From NCBI GenBank assembly GCA_029261655.1, contig JAJDAY010000037.1:16693-80692 (forward strand): 64,000 nucleotides of DNA, written 5' to 3'. The notes under the pieces were generated by a model. It had not been told where the DNA came from and did no database searches. It saw only the letters and a list, made by a program, of their open reading frames with translations. The DNA comes from Nitrospinaceae bacterium (GTDB lineage Bacteria > Nitrospinota > Nitrospinia > Nitrospinales > VA-1). Below are positions 17,394-26,164 of the stretch, piece by piece. Position numbers and translations under genes: made by a program. Numbering within the stretch: the stretch's first letter is position 1; each line of letters begins with the position of its first letter.

Positions 17394-18533
17394 TCAGGAG
17401 GTTGTCGGTTGCAGGGCGGGAATTTTTCGCAGAATAACCTCCACCAACTGCGCGTCATAAAGGAGAACCGCGAGGTCGGTCAACCCGTCCTGATTGAAGT
17501 CGGCGCCGGTGAGCGCGCGTGGGTTCCGGCCCACCGGGTAATTGAAATGGGGGAACACAAACGTTCCATCCCCCTTCCCCTCCAAAATCGAAACCGAGCC
17601 GTCCCGCCGGTTGCAAACCACAAGGTCGGGAGACTTGTCGCCGATGAACTCGCCTGGGAAAATATGTTCCGGGCCCTTTTCGCCGGCAAAATCTTCTCCC
17701 GCCTTAAAAGACCCTTTGCCGTCGCCCAGGTACAAGGTGAGGCTGTCGGTCATGGTGCTGGAACTTATCAGGTCGAGGTTCCCGTCCAGGTTCATATCGT
17801 GGTTGATGATGAAAGAAGATTGATGTCCGCCCGGAATACGGACAGGGCTTTGGAAGGTGCCGTCGCCGTTGCCTTGGTAAAGGCGGATGAAATTCACCTT
17901 GACGGCGTTGAAGGCGACCGCGATATCGAGGTTTTTGTCGTTGTTGTAATCCCCGGCCACCAGATTAGCCGGCGTTCCCGATGCCTTGTAGGCTTCCGCC
18001 AGTTTGAAAGTTCCATCGCCCACGCCCAGCAAGATGACCAGTTTATGAAAACGCAACGTCACCGCCAGATCGACTATTTCATCGTTGTTAAAATCACCGG
18101 AAGTCACTGAAATGGGCAGTCTCCCGACTTTCACATGGGTCTTTAATTTGAACAGCCCGTCTTTTTGGCCCAGAATGATGGAGATATCGCCGTCGCCGTA
18201 ATTGCAAAGCGCGATGTCGGGGCTGCCATCGCCGTTATAATCCGCTACGGTCATGGCCATGGGTTCGCGGCCCGTGTTTAAGGTCTGGGCATTATCGAAC
18301 ATGCCGTTGCCCTGGCCCTCAAGGTAATTCAGGGTATCGTCCCCCGAATTGGCCACCAGCAAATCGTCGTAGCCGTCCTTGTTCATGTCATGGGCGATCA
18401 CCGCCGAGGGTTTTTTCCCCACCTTGTAAGTGACCGGAAGCAAAAAAATATCCGGCGCCACAATGGCTTCGCCACAGCCTGTGATCAGGCCGGGCAGGAG
18501 CAAAAGAGCGGTTTTAAAATTAAATAGTCGCAA
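17394..18533 (-). CDS. VCBS/FG-GAP repeat lipoprotein
   Basis: 379 residues. The N-terminus MRLFNFKTALLLLPGLITGC is a lipoprotein signal with lipobox ITGC, so the protein is probably anchored to the outer or inner membrane facing the periplasm. The rest is about six repeats of roughly 50 residues carrying the calcium-binding-like DxNxDGxxD motif, for example DMNKDGYDDLLVANSGDD, DYNGDGSPDIALCNYGDGD, DFNNDEIVDLAVT and DFNQDGLTDLAVLLYD. These form a beta-propeller of the VCBS/integrin-alpha type. The role is unknown; such propellers bind ligands or carbohydrates. It is monocistronic, and a plus-strand promoter for the next gene lies upstream. Confidence 0.8.
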   Translation of the reverse strand: MRLFNFKTALLLLPGLITGCGEAIVAPDIFLLPVTYKVGKKPSAVIAHDMNKDGYDDLLVANSGDDTLNYLEGQGNGMFDNAQTLNTGREPMAMTVADYNGDGSPDIALCNYGDGDISIILGQKDGLFKLKTHVKVGRLPISVTSGDFNNDEIVDLAVTLRFHKLVILLGVGDGTFKLAEAYKASGTPANLVAGDYNNDKNLDIAVAFNAVKVNFIRLYQGNGDGTFQSPVRIPGGHQSSFIINHDMNLDGNLDLISSSTMTDSLTLYLGDGKGSFKAGEDFAGEKGPEHIFPGEFIGDKSPDLVVCNRRDGSVSILEGKGDGTFVFPHFNYPVGRNPRALTGADFNQDGLTDLAVLLYDAQLVEVILRKIPALQPTTS

Positions 18534-18645
18534 AAATCAGGCTCGCAAAAATCAAACTGAAAATTGTTTTCCGCATCGAAAACGATTCATCGTTTATACC
18601 CCATGCCCAGAGGCTTGTAAAGAACAACCCCGTGGGCGATAAGGC

Positions 18646-18673
18646 TTGACACAACTCCACCTAATGTTAAAAT
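18646..18673 (+). promoter_or_regulatory. Sigma70 promoter of the LysM/M23 lipoprotein gene
   Basis: TTGACA (18646-18651) and TAAAAT (18668-18673) are separated by 16 bases. Transcription would start near 18680, giving a leader of about 30 bases to the ATG at 18711, which supports that start. Confidence 0.6.
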
Positions 18674-18710
18674 TTTCAATAAGTTACAAAATATTTTGTC
18701 AGGCGCCGCC

Positions 18711-19445
18711 ATGATTTTTCCAAATTGGATATTAAAATCTATCGGTCTTTTGCTCCTTGTGTTTTTCCTCTCCGGTTGTCAGGGGTCCCTGGCGCCGCAT
18801 CGCCAGTCTCGAGGCGTTGGGGTGACCCATGTGGTGCAGGCGGGGCAAACCCCTTATCGCATCGCCCGGACTTACGGGATGGACGTTGAGCGACTGATCC
18901 GCGTCAATAAAATTGACGATCCCGCCCGCGTTCCGGTCGGCACCCGGCTGTGGATTCCCGGAGCGTACCGGGTCCTCTATGTTTCTTCCAAGAGTAGCGG
19001 CAAGCGTAACGCCCCCAATAAAAAGTCGGCGCATAAAAAAACGAAAAAAAAAAGGCCACCGGTAAAAAATTATCTCAGATGGCCGGTCAAGGGAACCTTG
19101 ACCTCCACCTTCGGCAAACGCGGGGCAAGAAATCACGAAGGCATTGATATTGGCGCGTCCAGGGGAACCCCGATTTACGCCGCCCAGTCCGGGAAGGTGG
19201 TGTTCAGCGATTGGGGACCAACCGGTTACGGTCTGATGATCATCATCAAACACAATCATCACTTGACGACGGTGTACGCGCACAATTCCAAAAACTGGGT
19301 GCGCAAAAACGCCTGGGTCAAGCGCGGGCAAAAAATAGCTTCCGTCGGTAAAACCGGCCGTGCGACCGGGCCGCATCTGCACTTTGAAGTGCGTAACGAC
19401 ACGCATCCACGCAACCCGCTGAAATATCTCCCGTCAAAAAGATAA
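18711..19445 (+). CDS. LysM and M23-peptidase lipoprotein (NlpD/EnvC-like murein hydrolase factor)
   Basis: 244 residues from the ATG; a TTG five codons upstream is possible but less likely. A lipoprotein signal ends in FFLSGC. A LysM peptidoglycan-binding domain follows (THVVQAGQTPYRIARTYGMD, then VERLIRVNKIDDP), then a Lys/Arg-rich linker. The C-terminal M23/LytM domain has FGKRGARNHEGIDIGASRGT, GLMIIIKHNHHLTTVYAH and GRATGPHLHFEVR. The zinc-ligand pattern HxxxD and HLHFE looks intact, so it may be an active endopeptidase rather than a degenerate activator. It acts in the periplasm on cell-wall cross-links during division or remodelling. Its last 11 codons and the following sequence are repeated 80 bases downstream. 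Confidence 0.88.
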   Translation: MIFPNWILKSIGLLLLVFFLSGCQGSLAPHRQSRGVGVTHVVQAGQTPYRIARTYGMDVERLIRVNKIDDPARVPVGTRLWIPGAYRVLYVSSKSSGKRNAPNKKSAHKKTKKKRPPVKNYLRWPVKGTLTSTFGKRGARNHEGIDIGASRGTPIYAAQSGKVVFSDWGPTGYGLMIIIKHNHHLTTVYAHNSKNWVRKNAWVKRGQKIASVGKTGRATGPHLHFEVRNDTHPRNPLKYLPSKR

Positions 19446-19536
19446 CTTTAAAATTTCTCTAAAAATAGTTTCCGGCGGGAAGATGAACTGGCAACCCGTT
19501 GATATATCTTCCAGCGAAAAAGATAACTTTAAAATT
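19411..19536 (+). repeat. Imperfect direct repeat pair covering the end of the M23 gene
   Basis: Positions 19411-19455, including the stop codon of the M23 gene, recur at 19491-19536 with about 7 mismatches and one extra base. Both copies end in the same 15-base GATAACTTTAAAATT run. The offset is 80 bases. This looks like a partial tandem duplication in the gap before apt. Confidence 0.7.
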
Positions 19537-19599
19537 CCCCGGAGACATAGTAAAACTCATCCATCAACTCAGGTCCATAAAAACGAAAGGTGATTTTAA

Positions 19600-20127
19600 G
19601 TGAATGATATCGAAACATTGAAATCCGTCATCCGCGACATTCCCGACTTTCCAAAAGAAGGAATTATTTTTAAAGACATCACGCCTCTTTTAACAAACGC
19701 GTCTGCCTTTAAAACAACGATCGACATCCTGAAAAATCGTTACGCCGGAAAAGGCATTGAAGCCGTGGTGGGGATCGAAGCCAGGGGGTTTATTTTCGCG
19801 TCGGCGCTTGCCTATGCGCTGGGGGCCGGAACGGTGCTGGTCAGGAAACCTGGAAAACTGCCTTACAAAACCTTCAAGCAGGCCTACACCCTGGAGTATG
19901 GCACCGACGCCGTTGAAATTCATCAGGACGCCTTTGACCCGGGGCAAAAAATTGTCATTTTAGATGACGTGCTCGCAACAGGTGGAACGATCGCCGCGAC
20001 CAAAAATCTGATTCAGAATAATTTTAAAGCGGAAATCGTGGAGGCGGCTTTTCTGATCGAGCTTGATTTTTTAAAAGGGCGGGAAAAAATAAAAGACGTG
20101 CCGGTTTTTTCATTGATGAATTTCTGA
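19600..20127 (+). CDS. apt: Adenine phosphoribosyltransferase
   Basis: 175 residues, normal length. It salvages adenine by transferring it to PRPP to give AMP in the cytoplasm. Visible motifs: IRDIPDFPKEGIIFKDITPL at the N-terminus, VVGIEARGFIFASALAYALG, VRKPGKLPYKTF, and the PRPP-binding signature IVILDDVLATGGT. The start is GTG at 19600, with AAAGGTGA upstream. It stands alone; the convergent DUF4911-like gene ends 23 bases away. Confidence 0.95.
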   Translation: MNDIETLKSVIRDIPDFPKEGIIFKDITPLLTNASAFKTTIDILKNRYAGKGIEAVVGIEARGFIFASALAYALGAGTVLVRKPGKLPYKTFKQAYTLEYGTDAVEIHQDAFDPGQKIVILDDVLATGGTIAATKNLIQNNFKAEIVEAAFLIELDFLKGREKIKDVPVFSLMNF

Positions 20128-20150
20128 ACAAAACTCAGCGGGCAAAATTT

Positions 20151-20369
20151 TTATAGAACGCGCAGGGGGACCTCGGTTGCGAGGCTGTCCAGCAATTTTC
20201 GGGTTTCTTCAAGATAGTCGGGGGAGATCATGAGCTGGATCAAACCCTTGGATTGATCGAGCGTCCGCACAATAGCAAGATTTTCATAAGAATCGAAAAT
20301 GCTCACGATGTAGGCGATGTCTTTTTTGTCCACTTCCAACTGCCACTGAATGGAGTCGGTGTGTGTCAT
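20151..20369 (-). CDS. DUF4911-like small protein
   Basis: 72 residues, cytoplasmic, with no cysteine cluster or signal. The pattern is beta-alpha-beta: [20 protein letters not shown], then [20 protein letters not shown], then a helix ([16 protein letters not shown]). This matches my memory of the DUF4911 family, small proteins often found directly downstream of mnmG in delta-type bacteria. It overlaps the mnmG stop by 4 bases (ATGA), so it is translationally coupled and may share its regulation. The function is unknown. Confidence 0.7.
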   Translation of the reverse strand: MTHTDSIQWQLEVDKKDIAYIVSIFDSYENLAIVRTLDQSKGLIQLMISPDYLEETRKLLDSLATEVPLRVL

Positions 20370-22300
20370 ACGCGACTCAGTAAGTTGTCCGGCTGTTTGG
20401 GTCGTTCTGCGGATTTTTTCCCGCCTTTGTTTTCCCGCAGGCGAAAGCGTTGATCCAAAAGCACCATCAAAATGGTGATCGAGGACGGAGTGATCCCTGA
20501 AATACGGCCCGCCTGCCCTAATGTCACCGGGCGGATTTCATTTAGTTTTTGCTCCACTTCGCGGGACAAGCCGGGAATGCCAGCGTAATCAAAATCTTTT
20601 GGAATGACGACGGTCTCCAGTTTTTTTTGCTTATCCACCATCTGACTTTGACGGGAAATAAATCCCTCGTATTTGATCTGGATTTCCACCTGCTCTCCCA
20701 CCAGCCGATGCAGAGACGGGTCGACGGTATTGAAAGCTTCCATGAGTTCTGGGTAGCTGATATCCGGTCGTCTTAAGAGACCGTTTAAAGTGGTGGGTTG
20801 TTTGAGATCGTTGATGCCTAAAATACTGAGCTTTGCAAGGTCCGTTTTGTTGGGAACGACCGGAATATTTGCAAGACGTTTGATTTCCTGAACCACGCGG
20901 GCATATTTTTGTCGGCACCGTTCATGATCGGCGGATGAAATCAAACCCAGTTCAAACCCCTTGCCCATCAAGCGGTGGTCGGCGTTGTCCTGCCTGAGTA
21001 ACAGCCGGTATTCAGCGCGGGAGGTGAACATGCGGTAGGGTTCCTGGGTTCCTTTGGTCACCAGGTCGTCGATCATCACCCCGATATAACTTTCCATCCG
21101 GGTCAGAATGAAAGGCGGTCGGCCTTGCGCTTTGAGCGCCGCGTTGATTCCGGCGACGATGCCCTGCCCCGCCGCCTCTTCGTAGCCGGAGGTTCCGTTG
21201 ATTTGTCCGGCGTGATACAAACCGTCCACGAGTTTGGTTTCCAGGGTCGGCAGTAACTGCGTGGGCGGCACGAAATCGTATTCCACCGCATAGCCCGGAC
21301 GGACAATTTCCGCGTTTTCACATCCGGGGATGGTGCGCACCAGTTCCAACTGCACTTCTTCGGCTAAGCTTGTGGAAATGCCATTTGGATAAATCCAGTC
21401 CGTGTCCAGACCTTCCGGTTCCAGGAAAATATTGTGCGATCCCTTATCTGGGAACTTGACGATTTTGTCTTCGATAGAAGGGCAATAACGCGGCCCGACA
21501 CCTTCGATGACCCCGCTGTAAAGCGGCGACAGGTGCATATTTTTTCTGATAACCTCAGCCGTCCGTTCATTGGTGGCGGTGAGATAACACGGGACCTGAT
21601 CGCGGGCGACAGATTCGGTCGCGAAAGAAAACGGTTTCGGGTCACGGTCGCCCGGTTGAAGGGTGCAGAGGCTAAAATCAAGGGAGCCGCTTTTAAGACG
21701 CGGCGGAGTCCCGGTTTTCAATCTTCCGACCTCAAAACCCGCCGCTAAAAATGATTCCGACAATTTGGTGGAGGGTTTTTCTCCCACCCGGCCCGCAGGC
21801 TGGTTTTTAAGGCCCACATGCATGAGCCCGTTCAAAAACGTGCCGGTGGTGATGACGATGGTGACCGCCTGAATCTCGGCTCCGCTGACCGTTCGCAGGC
21901 CCTTTACGGTCTGGTTTTCTATCAGCAGTTCATCGACTTCATCTTCTAGAATGTCGAGTCCGGTCTGGTTTTCCAGCACCCGGCGCATTTCGTTTTTATA
22001 AAGTTTTTTGTCGGCCTGCGCCCGGTAGCCTTGAACGGCGGGGCCTTTGGAGGCGTTCAGCACACGAAACTGGATGCCGGTTTTGTCGATGACTCGGGCC
22101 ATTTCTCCGCCCAGAGCGTCGATTTCGCGTACGATATGGCCCTTACCCACGCCGCCGATGGCGGGGTTGCAGGGCATGAGGGCCATCTTGGACTTTTCCA
22201 GCGTGATGAGCAAAGTGCCGCACCCCATGCGCGCAGATGCCAGTGCCGCTTCGCATCCGGCGTGTCCGCCGCCGATGACGATTACTTCGTAATGTTTCAT
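20366..22300 (-). CDS. mnmG: tRNA uridine-5-carboxymethylaminomethyl modification enzyme MnmG (GidA)
   Basis: 644 residues, slightly longer than the usual ~630. The FAD-binding motif is [21 protein letters not shown] near the N-terminus. Further hallmarks are [63 protein letters not shown] and [21 protein letters not shown]. With MnmE it installs the cmnm5 group on the wobble uridine of several tRNAs. The C-terminal helical MnmE-binding region ([20 protein letters not shown]) is intact. No mnmE or rsmG is adjacent. Confidence 0.97.
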   Translation of the reverse strand: MKHYEVIVIGGGHAGCEAALASARMGCGTLLITLEKSKMALMPCNPAIGGVGKGHIVREIDALGGEMARVIDKTGIQFRVLNASKGPAVQGYRAQADKKLYKNEMRRVLENQTGLDILEDEVDELLIENQTVKGLRTVSGAEIQAVTIVITTGTFLNGLMHVGLKNQPAGRVGEKPSTKLSESFLAAGFEVGRLKTGTPPRLKSGSLDFSLCTLQPGDRDPKPFSFATESVARDQVPCYLTATNERTAEVIRKNMHLSPLYSGVIEGVGPRYCPSIEDKIVKFPDKGSHNIFLEPEGLDTDWIYPNGISTSLAEEVQLELVRTIPGCENAEIVRPGYAVEYDFVPPTQLLPTLETKLVDGLYHAGQINGTSGYEEAAGQGIVAGINAALKAQGRPPFILTRMESYIGVMIDDLVTKGTQEPYRMFTSRAEYRLLLRQDNADHRLMGKGFELGLISSADHERCRQKYARVVQEIKRLANIPVVPNKTDLAKLSILGINDLKQPTTLNGLLRRPDISYPELMEAFNTVDPSLHRLVGEQVEIQIKYEGFISRQSQMVDKQKKLETVVIPKDFDYAGIPGLSREVEQKLNEIRPVTLGQAGRISGITPSSITILMVLLDQRFRLRENKGGKKSAERPKQPDNLLSRV

Positions 22301-22379
22301 AGACTTATCTTAGGCCGGTTTCAAGTTCAATCAACCATCATACAACAGGCCGGGCAGAGCGGGAAAGGAAATAAAGGCG

Positions 22380-24035
22380 TCAAAACCGCGAGCCTGAAAT
22401 CTGGAGGTCCGCCCCGGTCCAGGCCTTTTGAAACCGCTTTATAACTCCTTCCGCCGCCTCTTTTTTGCCCTGGGCGTTGAGGCTTTGGCCAAGCCCCATC
22501 AGCGACCAGCCGTTTTCCGGGTTTTCTTTTAAATCTTCCCGATAAACTTTTTCCGCCAGGGCGGGCTGACCGGCTTCCAGCAACACCGCGCCCAAGGCCT
22601 GCCGGGGCGGGAAATACCAATCCGAGGGTTCGGTGTAGATCAACCCGTCTTCAAGCTCAATCGCCCGCTCAAGATGACGGGTGGCTTTATCGAAATCTTT
22701 TTGTTTGGCGGCCATTTCTCCTTCCAACACCTCCACGCCGATTTCGAGCAGGCTGATAAAATTATTCAGGCCAAAAATAGAAATTTTTGCCATCTCGGGA
22801 TTGCCGGCAATGGCCTTGAGTTCACTCAGTTCGTGGGCGGCTTCTTTTTGTTGTCCACGGGCGTTAAAAGCCAACCCGCGCGCATAGTGCCAGATCGCGC
22901 CATGATATTTCAGCTTCGCCCGAGGGGCGGGTTCTTTTAAAATAGCGTCCCATTTGCCGAACCTCGCCAAAGCGTATAACGGCATTGTGTAAAAATGTTG
23001 CAGGGTGCCGCCGAAATCCGGGTCCAGCATCTGGGTCTGATCCACACTTTCGGCTGTGCCTCTGGCCGCCTCCAGAGCCACGGCGCTCTTACCTTCCATC
23101 ATCGCCGCTTCCCAGAGGAAATGATAGTTGTGCGGCACATAGCCTAAAGGATAAAGTCCTTCTGCCTTGACTTGCTTGAGATACGCCTGATCCGCCTCAA
23201 TGGCTTTCTGGTTGGCGATGGCGGCGTCCCGGTAACGGCCGATCTTGATATAGATATGCGAGGACATATGCACAAGGTGGCCGGCTCCTGGGACCAGGCT
23301 TTGAAGCCTGTCGGCACTGGGTGCCGCGCGTTCAGGGTAGGCGGCTTCCACCGCATGAATGTAGAGGTGATTGGCGAGCGGGTGATCGGGTTTGATCTCT
23401 AAAGCCGTATTCAATACCTTCAGGATTTCCGGGGTCCAGGTTTTGGGTTCTTTGTTTTTGGTCCAGAAATCCCACGGATGCAGATCCATCAACGCTTCAG
23501 CCGTCAATGCCAGAATCGTCGCATCTTGAGGAAACGAGTTTGCCACCTGACGCATGGCCTCGGCATAGGACAGGTCCAGAGGGTTGCGGTCTTTGCCAGG
23601 TTCCACGGCATAGCGTTTGGACAAGGCGTGAATGAGTGCTTTTTCCTTTGCCGTTGTGTCGCCCGCAAGGTTCAACGCTTTTTGAACGGAGCGATGAGCT
23701 TCCGGGGCGTCGCCCTCTTTCATGCCGGCATTGAGGTTGGGGCCGAGAACCAGAGCCGCTCCCCAGTAACACAGGGCGCAATTGGGGTCGAGCCTGGCTG
23801 CTTCCTTAAATGACCGGGCCGCCTCGGCATGATTGAAGGCATAAGCGAGAACCAGTCCCTGGTTAAAATAAAGCTGGGTGCGCGGGTTGGAGGTGGTGAT
23901 GGGAAAATGCGAATCGCCCATTCCCCGAAACAGCGGAACCGCCGTTTGTGTCTCTTTAGTGAAACCTGAAGACGCAAAAGTCAGAGCCAATGTTATTATA
24001 AAAAACGAGCCAGCCAATCTTTTGTGGCGACGCAT
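22380..24035 (-). CDS. Exported TPR-repeat protein of unknown function
   Basis: 551 residues. The signal peptide is at 1-26 (MRRHKRLAGSFFIITLALTF, then ASSGF). The mature protein begins with FRGMGDSHFPITTSNPRTQL, and has the first TPR-like unit with FNQGLVLAYAFNHAEAARSF and PNCALCYWGAALVLGPN, a recognisable start of a widespread family of periplasmic tetratricopeptide proteins. Further helical repeats run to the C-terminus (EAGQPALAEKVYREDLKENP, ENGWSLMGLGQSLNAQGKKE). A CxxC pair lies in the second repeat. Members of this family are often annotated only as TPR proteins. It is monocistronic on the minus strand, divergent from the TMTC-like genes. Confidence 0.75.
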   Translation of the reverse strand: MRRHKRLAGSFFIITLALTFASSGFTKETQTAVPLFRGMGDSHFPITTSNPRTQLYFNQGLVLAYAFNHAEAARSFKEAARLDPNCALCYWGAALVLGPNLNAGMKEGDAPEAHRSVQKALNLAGDTTAKEKALIHALSKRYAVEPGKDRNPLDLSYAEAMRQVANSFPQDATILALTAEALMDLHPWDFWTKNKEPKTWTPEILKVLNTALEIKPDHPLANHLYIHAVEAAYPERAAPSADRLQSLVPGAGHLVHMSSHIYIKIGRYRDAAIANQKAIEADQAYLKQVKAEGLYPLGYVPHNYHFLWEAAMMEGKSAVALEAARGTAESVDQTQMLDPDFGGTLQHFYTMPLYALARFGKWDAILKEPAPRAKLKYHGAIWHYARGLAFNARGQQKEAAHELSELKAIAGNPEMAKISIFGLNNFISLLEIGVEVLEGEMAAKQKDFDKATRHLERAIELEDGLIYTEPSDWYFPPRQALGAVLLEAGQPALAEKVYREDLKENPENGWSLMGLGQSLNAQGKKEAAEGVIKRFQKAWTGADLQISGSRF

Positions 24036-24247
24036 GGTTCCCCCCTTGTTTTATGATAGTCGATAGGACTATTTTCTAATATTTTAAGAGGCAATGGAAT
24101 ACCCTGAGGCAAATTAATGGAACGGTTCGTGGCTCACGGGTTGGTGAAAAACTCATGTTTTGCTAAAATCATTTTCCGTATAGTGAAAAAAAGATATTCA
24201 CCCGCCCATTTTCCGCAAGCCTTCCCTGAAAAGCCGGGGACCCTGAG

Positions 24248-26164
24248 ATGAAAAAAGTCACCCTGCAGATTCAAGCCGTCGCATTTTTAAGCCTGTTGGG
24301 AATGCTGAGCTTTTTCGGTACGCTCAAGGCGCCCTTTGTGTACGACGACGCCCACGCCATTGTCGACAACCCCCATGTCCAGAACTTATGGGATTTCCAA
24401 AACCAGGTGGGAATCGAAAATATTTTCAACCGCTCGGTGGTTCTCCTGACCTATGCGGTGAACCTGGAAGTGGGGCAATTGAATGTTTTCGGGTTTCATC
24501 TCGTCAATATCCTGTTGCATATAGGCGTCGGCATCACCCTGTATTTTCTGACCCGTCACCTGCTCAGCCTTGAAGGTCCAAAAATTCGCTCCCGCCTGGC
24601 CCCACTGCCGATACTGGCCGCCTCCATCCATCTCCTGCACCCCATGACGGTGGAAACGGTCACCTATCTTTCCAGCCGGTCGTCCCTGCTGGTGACGTTA
24701 TTTTATCTTCTGGGGTTTTATTTTTTCACGCAAGCGGTTCAGAAGACCCCACCGGGGGAGGCATGGAGAAGGTTTTTTCCGGTCTCTCTGGTGATTTTAT
24801 TTTTTTGTTTAGGGGCGGGGAGCAAGGGCATCGTCGTCACCCTTCCGGTGATGGGGCTGGTGTACCTGTGGTTCAAGGCTCCAGAAATGAATGTCCGTAA
24901 ACTGCTTCCCATCGGCATGCTGGTCCTCTCCCCCCTGTTCATTTACCTGGGGTTTCGTTATGCCCAAATGGGCGGTTTGTTCACGTTGAAAGCGGACCCC
25001 GATTCCATGTCGATGGACCGTGTGCTTTATTTTCTGACCCAGATGAACGCGCTGGTTTTCTATTATCTGTGGAAATTTCTCCTGCCCTTCAATCTCAATT
25101 TTGAACCGGATATTCGTCTGATTTCTGGAATTCAAAATATTGAATGGATGGCGGGTTTGGTCGCTATGGTCCTTTTGGGCGTGATTTTATATTTGCAGGA
25201 ATCCCGGTTGTTGAAGTTCGCAGGTCTTTGGGCCCTGATCGCGATATTGCCCACATCGAGTGTGATTCCCCTAAAACAAATCGTCACCGAACACCGGGCC
25301 TACCTCCCCGGCATCGGTATTTTCCTGAGTCTTGGCATCGGACTATTGACGGCCACGCGCTCATCCAAATACCGATCTCAAGCGGTCTGTGCGGTTTTAT
25401 TGGCCATTTCGTTGCTGACAATCCACCGCGGACTCGACTTTCGAACAGAGATTCATTTGTGGGAGGATACAGCGATGAAGTCGCCCAAAAAGGCTCTGGT
25501 TCATAACAACCTCGCCGCCAGTTATCTGGCCCAGCAAAGATTTGAGGAAGCCGGGCGGGAGCTCAGGCTCACCCTGGAAATTGACCCCAGGTACACCGAC
25601 GCTCATCTGAACCAAGGTTTTATTTATTCCAGCAGTGAAAAGTGGCAGGAGGCTAAAGCGGCGTTCGACCGGGCGCTTCTTTTAGGTTCCACCAAGGCCG
25701 ACGCATTTTTCAACGCCGGTCGGGTGAGAATTTTTCTGAATCAGCCCAAAGACGCCCTTCCCTTTTTAATTGAAGCGGTAACAATGAAACCGCACAGAGC
25801 GAAATATCATTTTGAACTGGGCAACGCTTACCGAAAATTGAACCAGAAAGACGCGGCCATGACTGAATATCGCCTCACTCTAAAATCCGATCCGGATCAT
25901 CTGGAGGCGCATAATAATATCGGGGTTATTTTCTGGTCCCTGAAACAATATGAACGGGCAGAAAAATCTTTCATGAAAGCCATTTCTCTGGGGGCGGATA
26001 ATTTTGAAATTCATAATAATCTGGCCAGCATTTATATGATCCAGAAAAATCCGGGTCAGGCCATCCCCCACTTGCGCCGGTTGATCGCCCTCAAACCGGA
26101 AAACGCCAAAGCCAGACAGCTTTTAAAAATCGCCCTGACCCTCGAAAATACAGACAATCCATGA
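24248..26164 (+). CDS. TMTC-like polytopic membrane protein with C-terminal TPRs (first of tandem pair)
   Basis: 638 residues. The N-terminal ~400 residues form about ten membrane helices. FVYDDAHAIVDNPHVQN sits in the first extracytoplasmic loop, followed by HPMTVETVTYLSSRSSLLVT and later TEHRAYLPGIGIF. These are signatures shared with eukaryotic TMTC proteins (O-mannosyltransferases of the GT-C fold) and their bacterial relatives; the acidic DD in loop 1 fits the GT-C catalytic position. The last ~220 residues are TPR repeats (AHLNQGFIYSSSEKWQEAKA, AHNNIGVIFWSLKQYERAEK). Inference: a lipid-linked-sugar-dependent glycosyltransferase with a periplasmic TPR substrate platform. It overlaps the paralogous next gene by 4 bases. 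Confidence 0.75.
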   Translation: MKKVTLQIQAVAFLSLLGMLSFFGTLKAPFVYDDAHAIVDNPHVQNLWDFQNQVGIENIFNRSVVLLTYAVNLEVGQLNVFGFHLVNILLHIGVGITLYFLTRHLLSLEGPKIRSRLAPLPILAASIHLLHPMTVETVTYLSSRSSLLVTLFYLLGFYFFTQAVQKTPPGEAWRRFFPVSLVILFFCLGAGSKGIVVTLPVMGLVYLWFKAPEMNVRKLLPIGMLVLSPLFIYLGFRYAQMGGLFTLKADPDSMSMDRVLYFLTQMNALVFYYLWKFLLPFNLNFEPDIRLISGIQNIEWMAGLVAMVLLGVILYLQESRLLKFAGLWALIAILPTSSVIPLKQIVTEHRAYLPGIGIFLSLGIGLLTATRSSKYRSQAVCAVLLAISLLTIHRGLDFRTEIHLWEDTAMKSPKKALVHNNLAASYLAQQRFEEAGRELRLTLEIDPRYTDAHLNQGFIYSSSEKWQEAKAAFDRALLLGSTKADAFFNAGRVRIFLNQPKDALPFLIEAVTMKPHRAKYHFELGNAYRKLNQKDAAMTEYRLTLKSDPDHLEAHNNIGVIFWSLKQYERAEKSFMKAISLGADNFEIHNNLASIYMIQKNPGQAIPHLRRLIALKPENAKARQLLKIALTLENTDNP

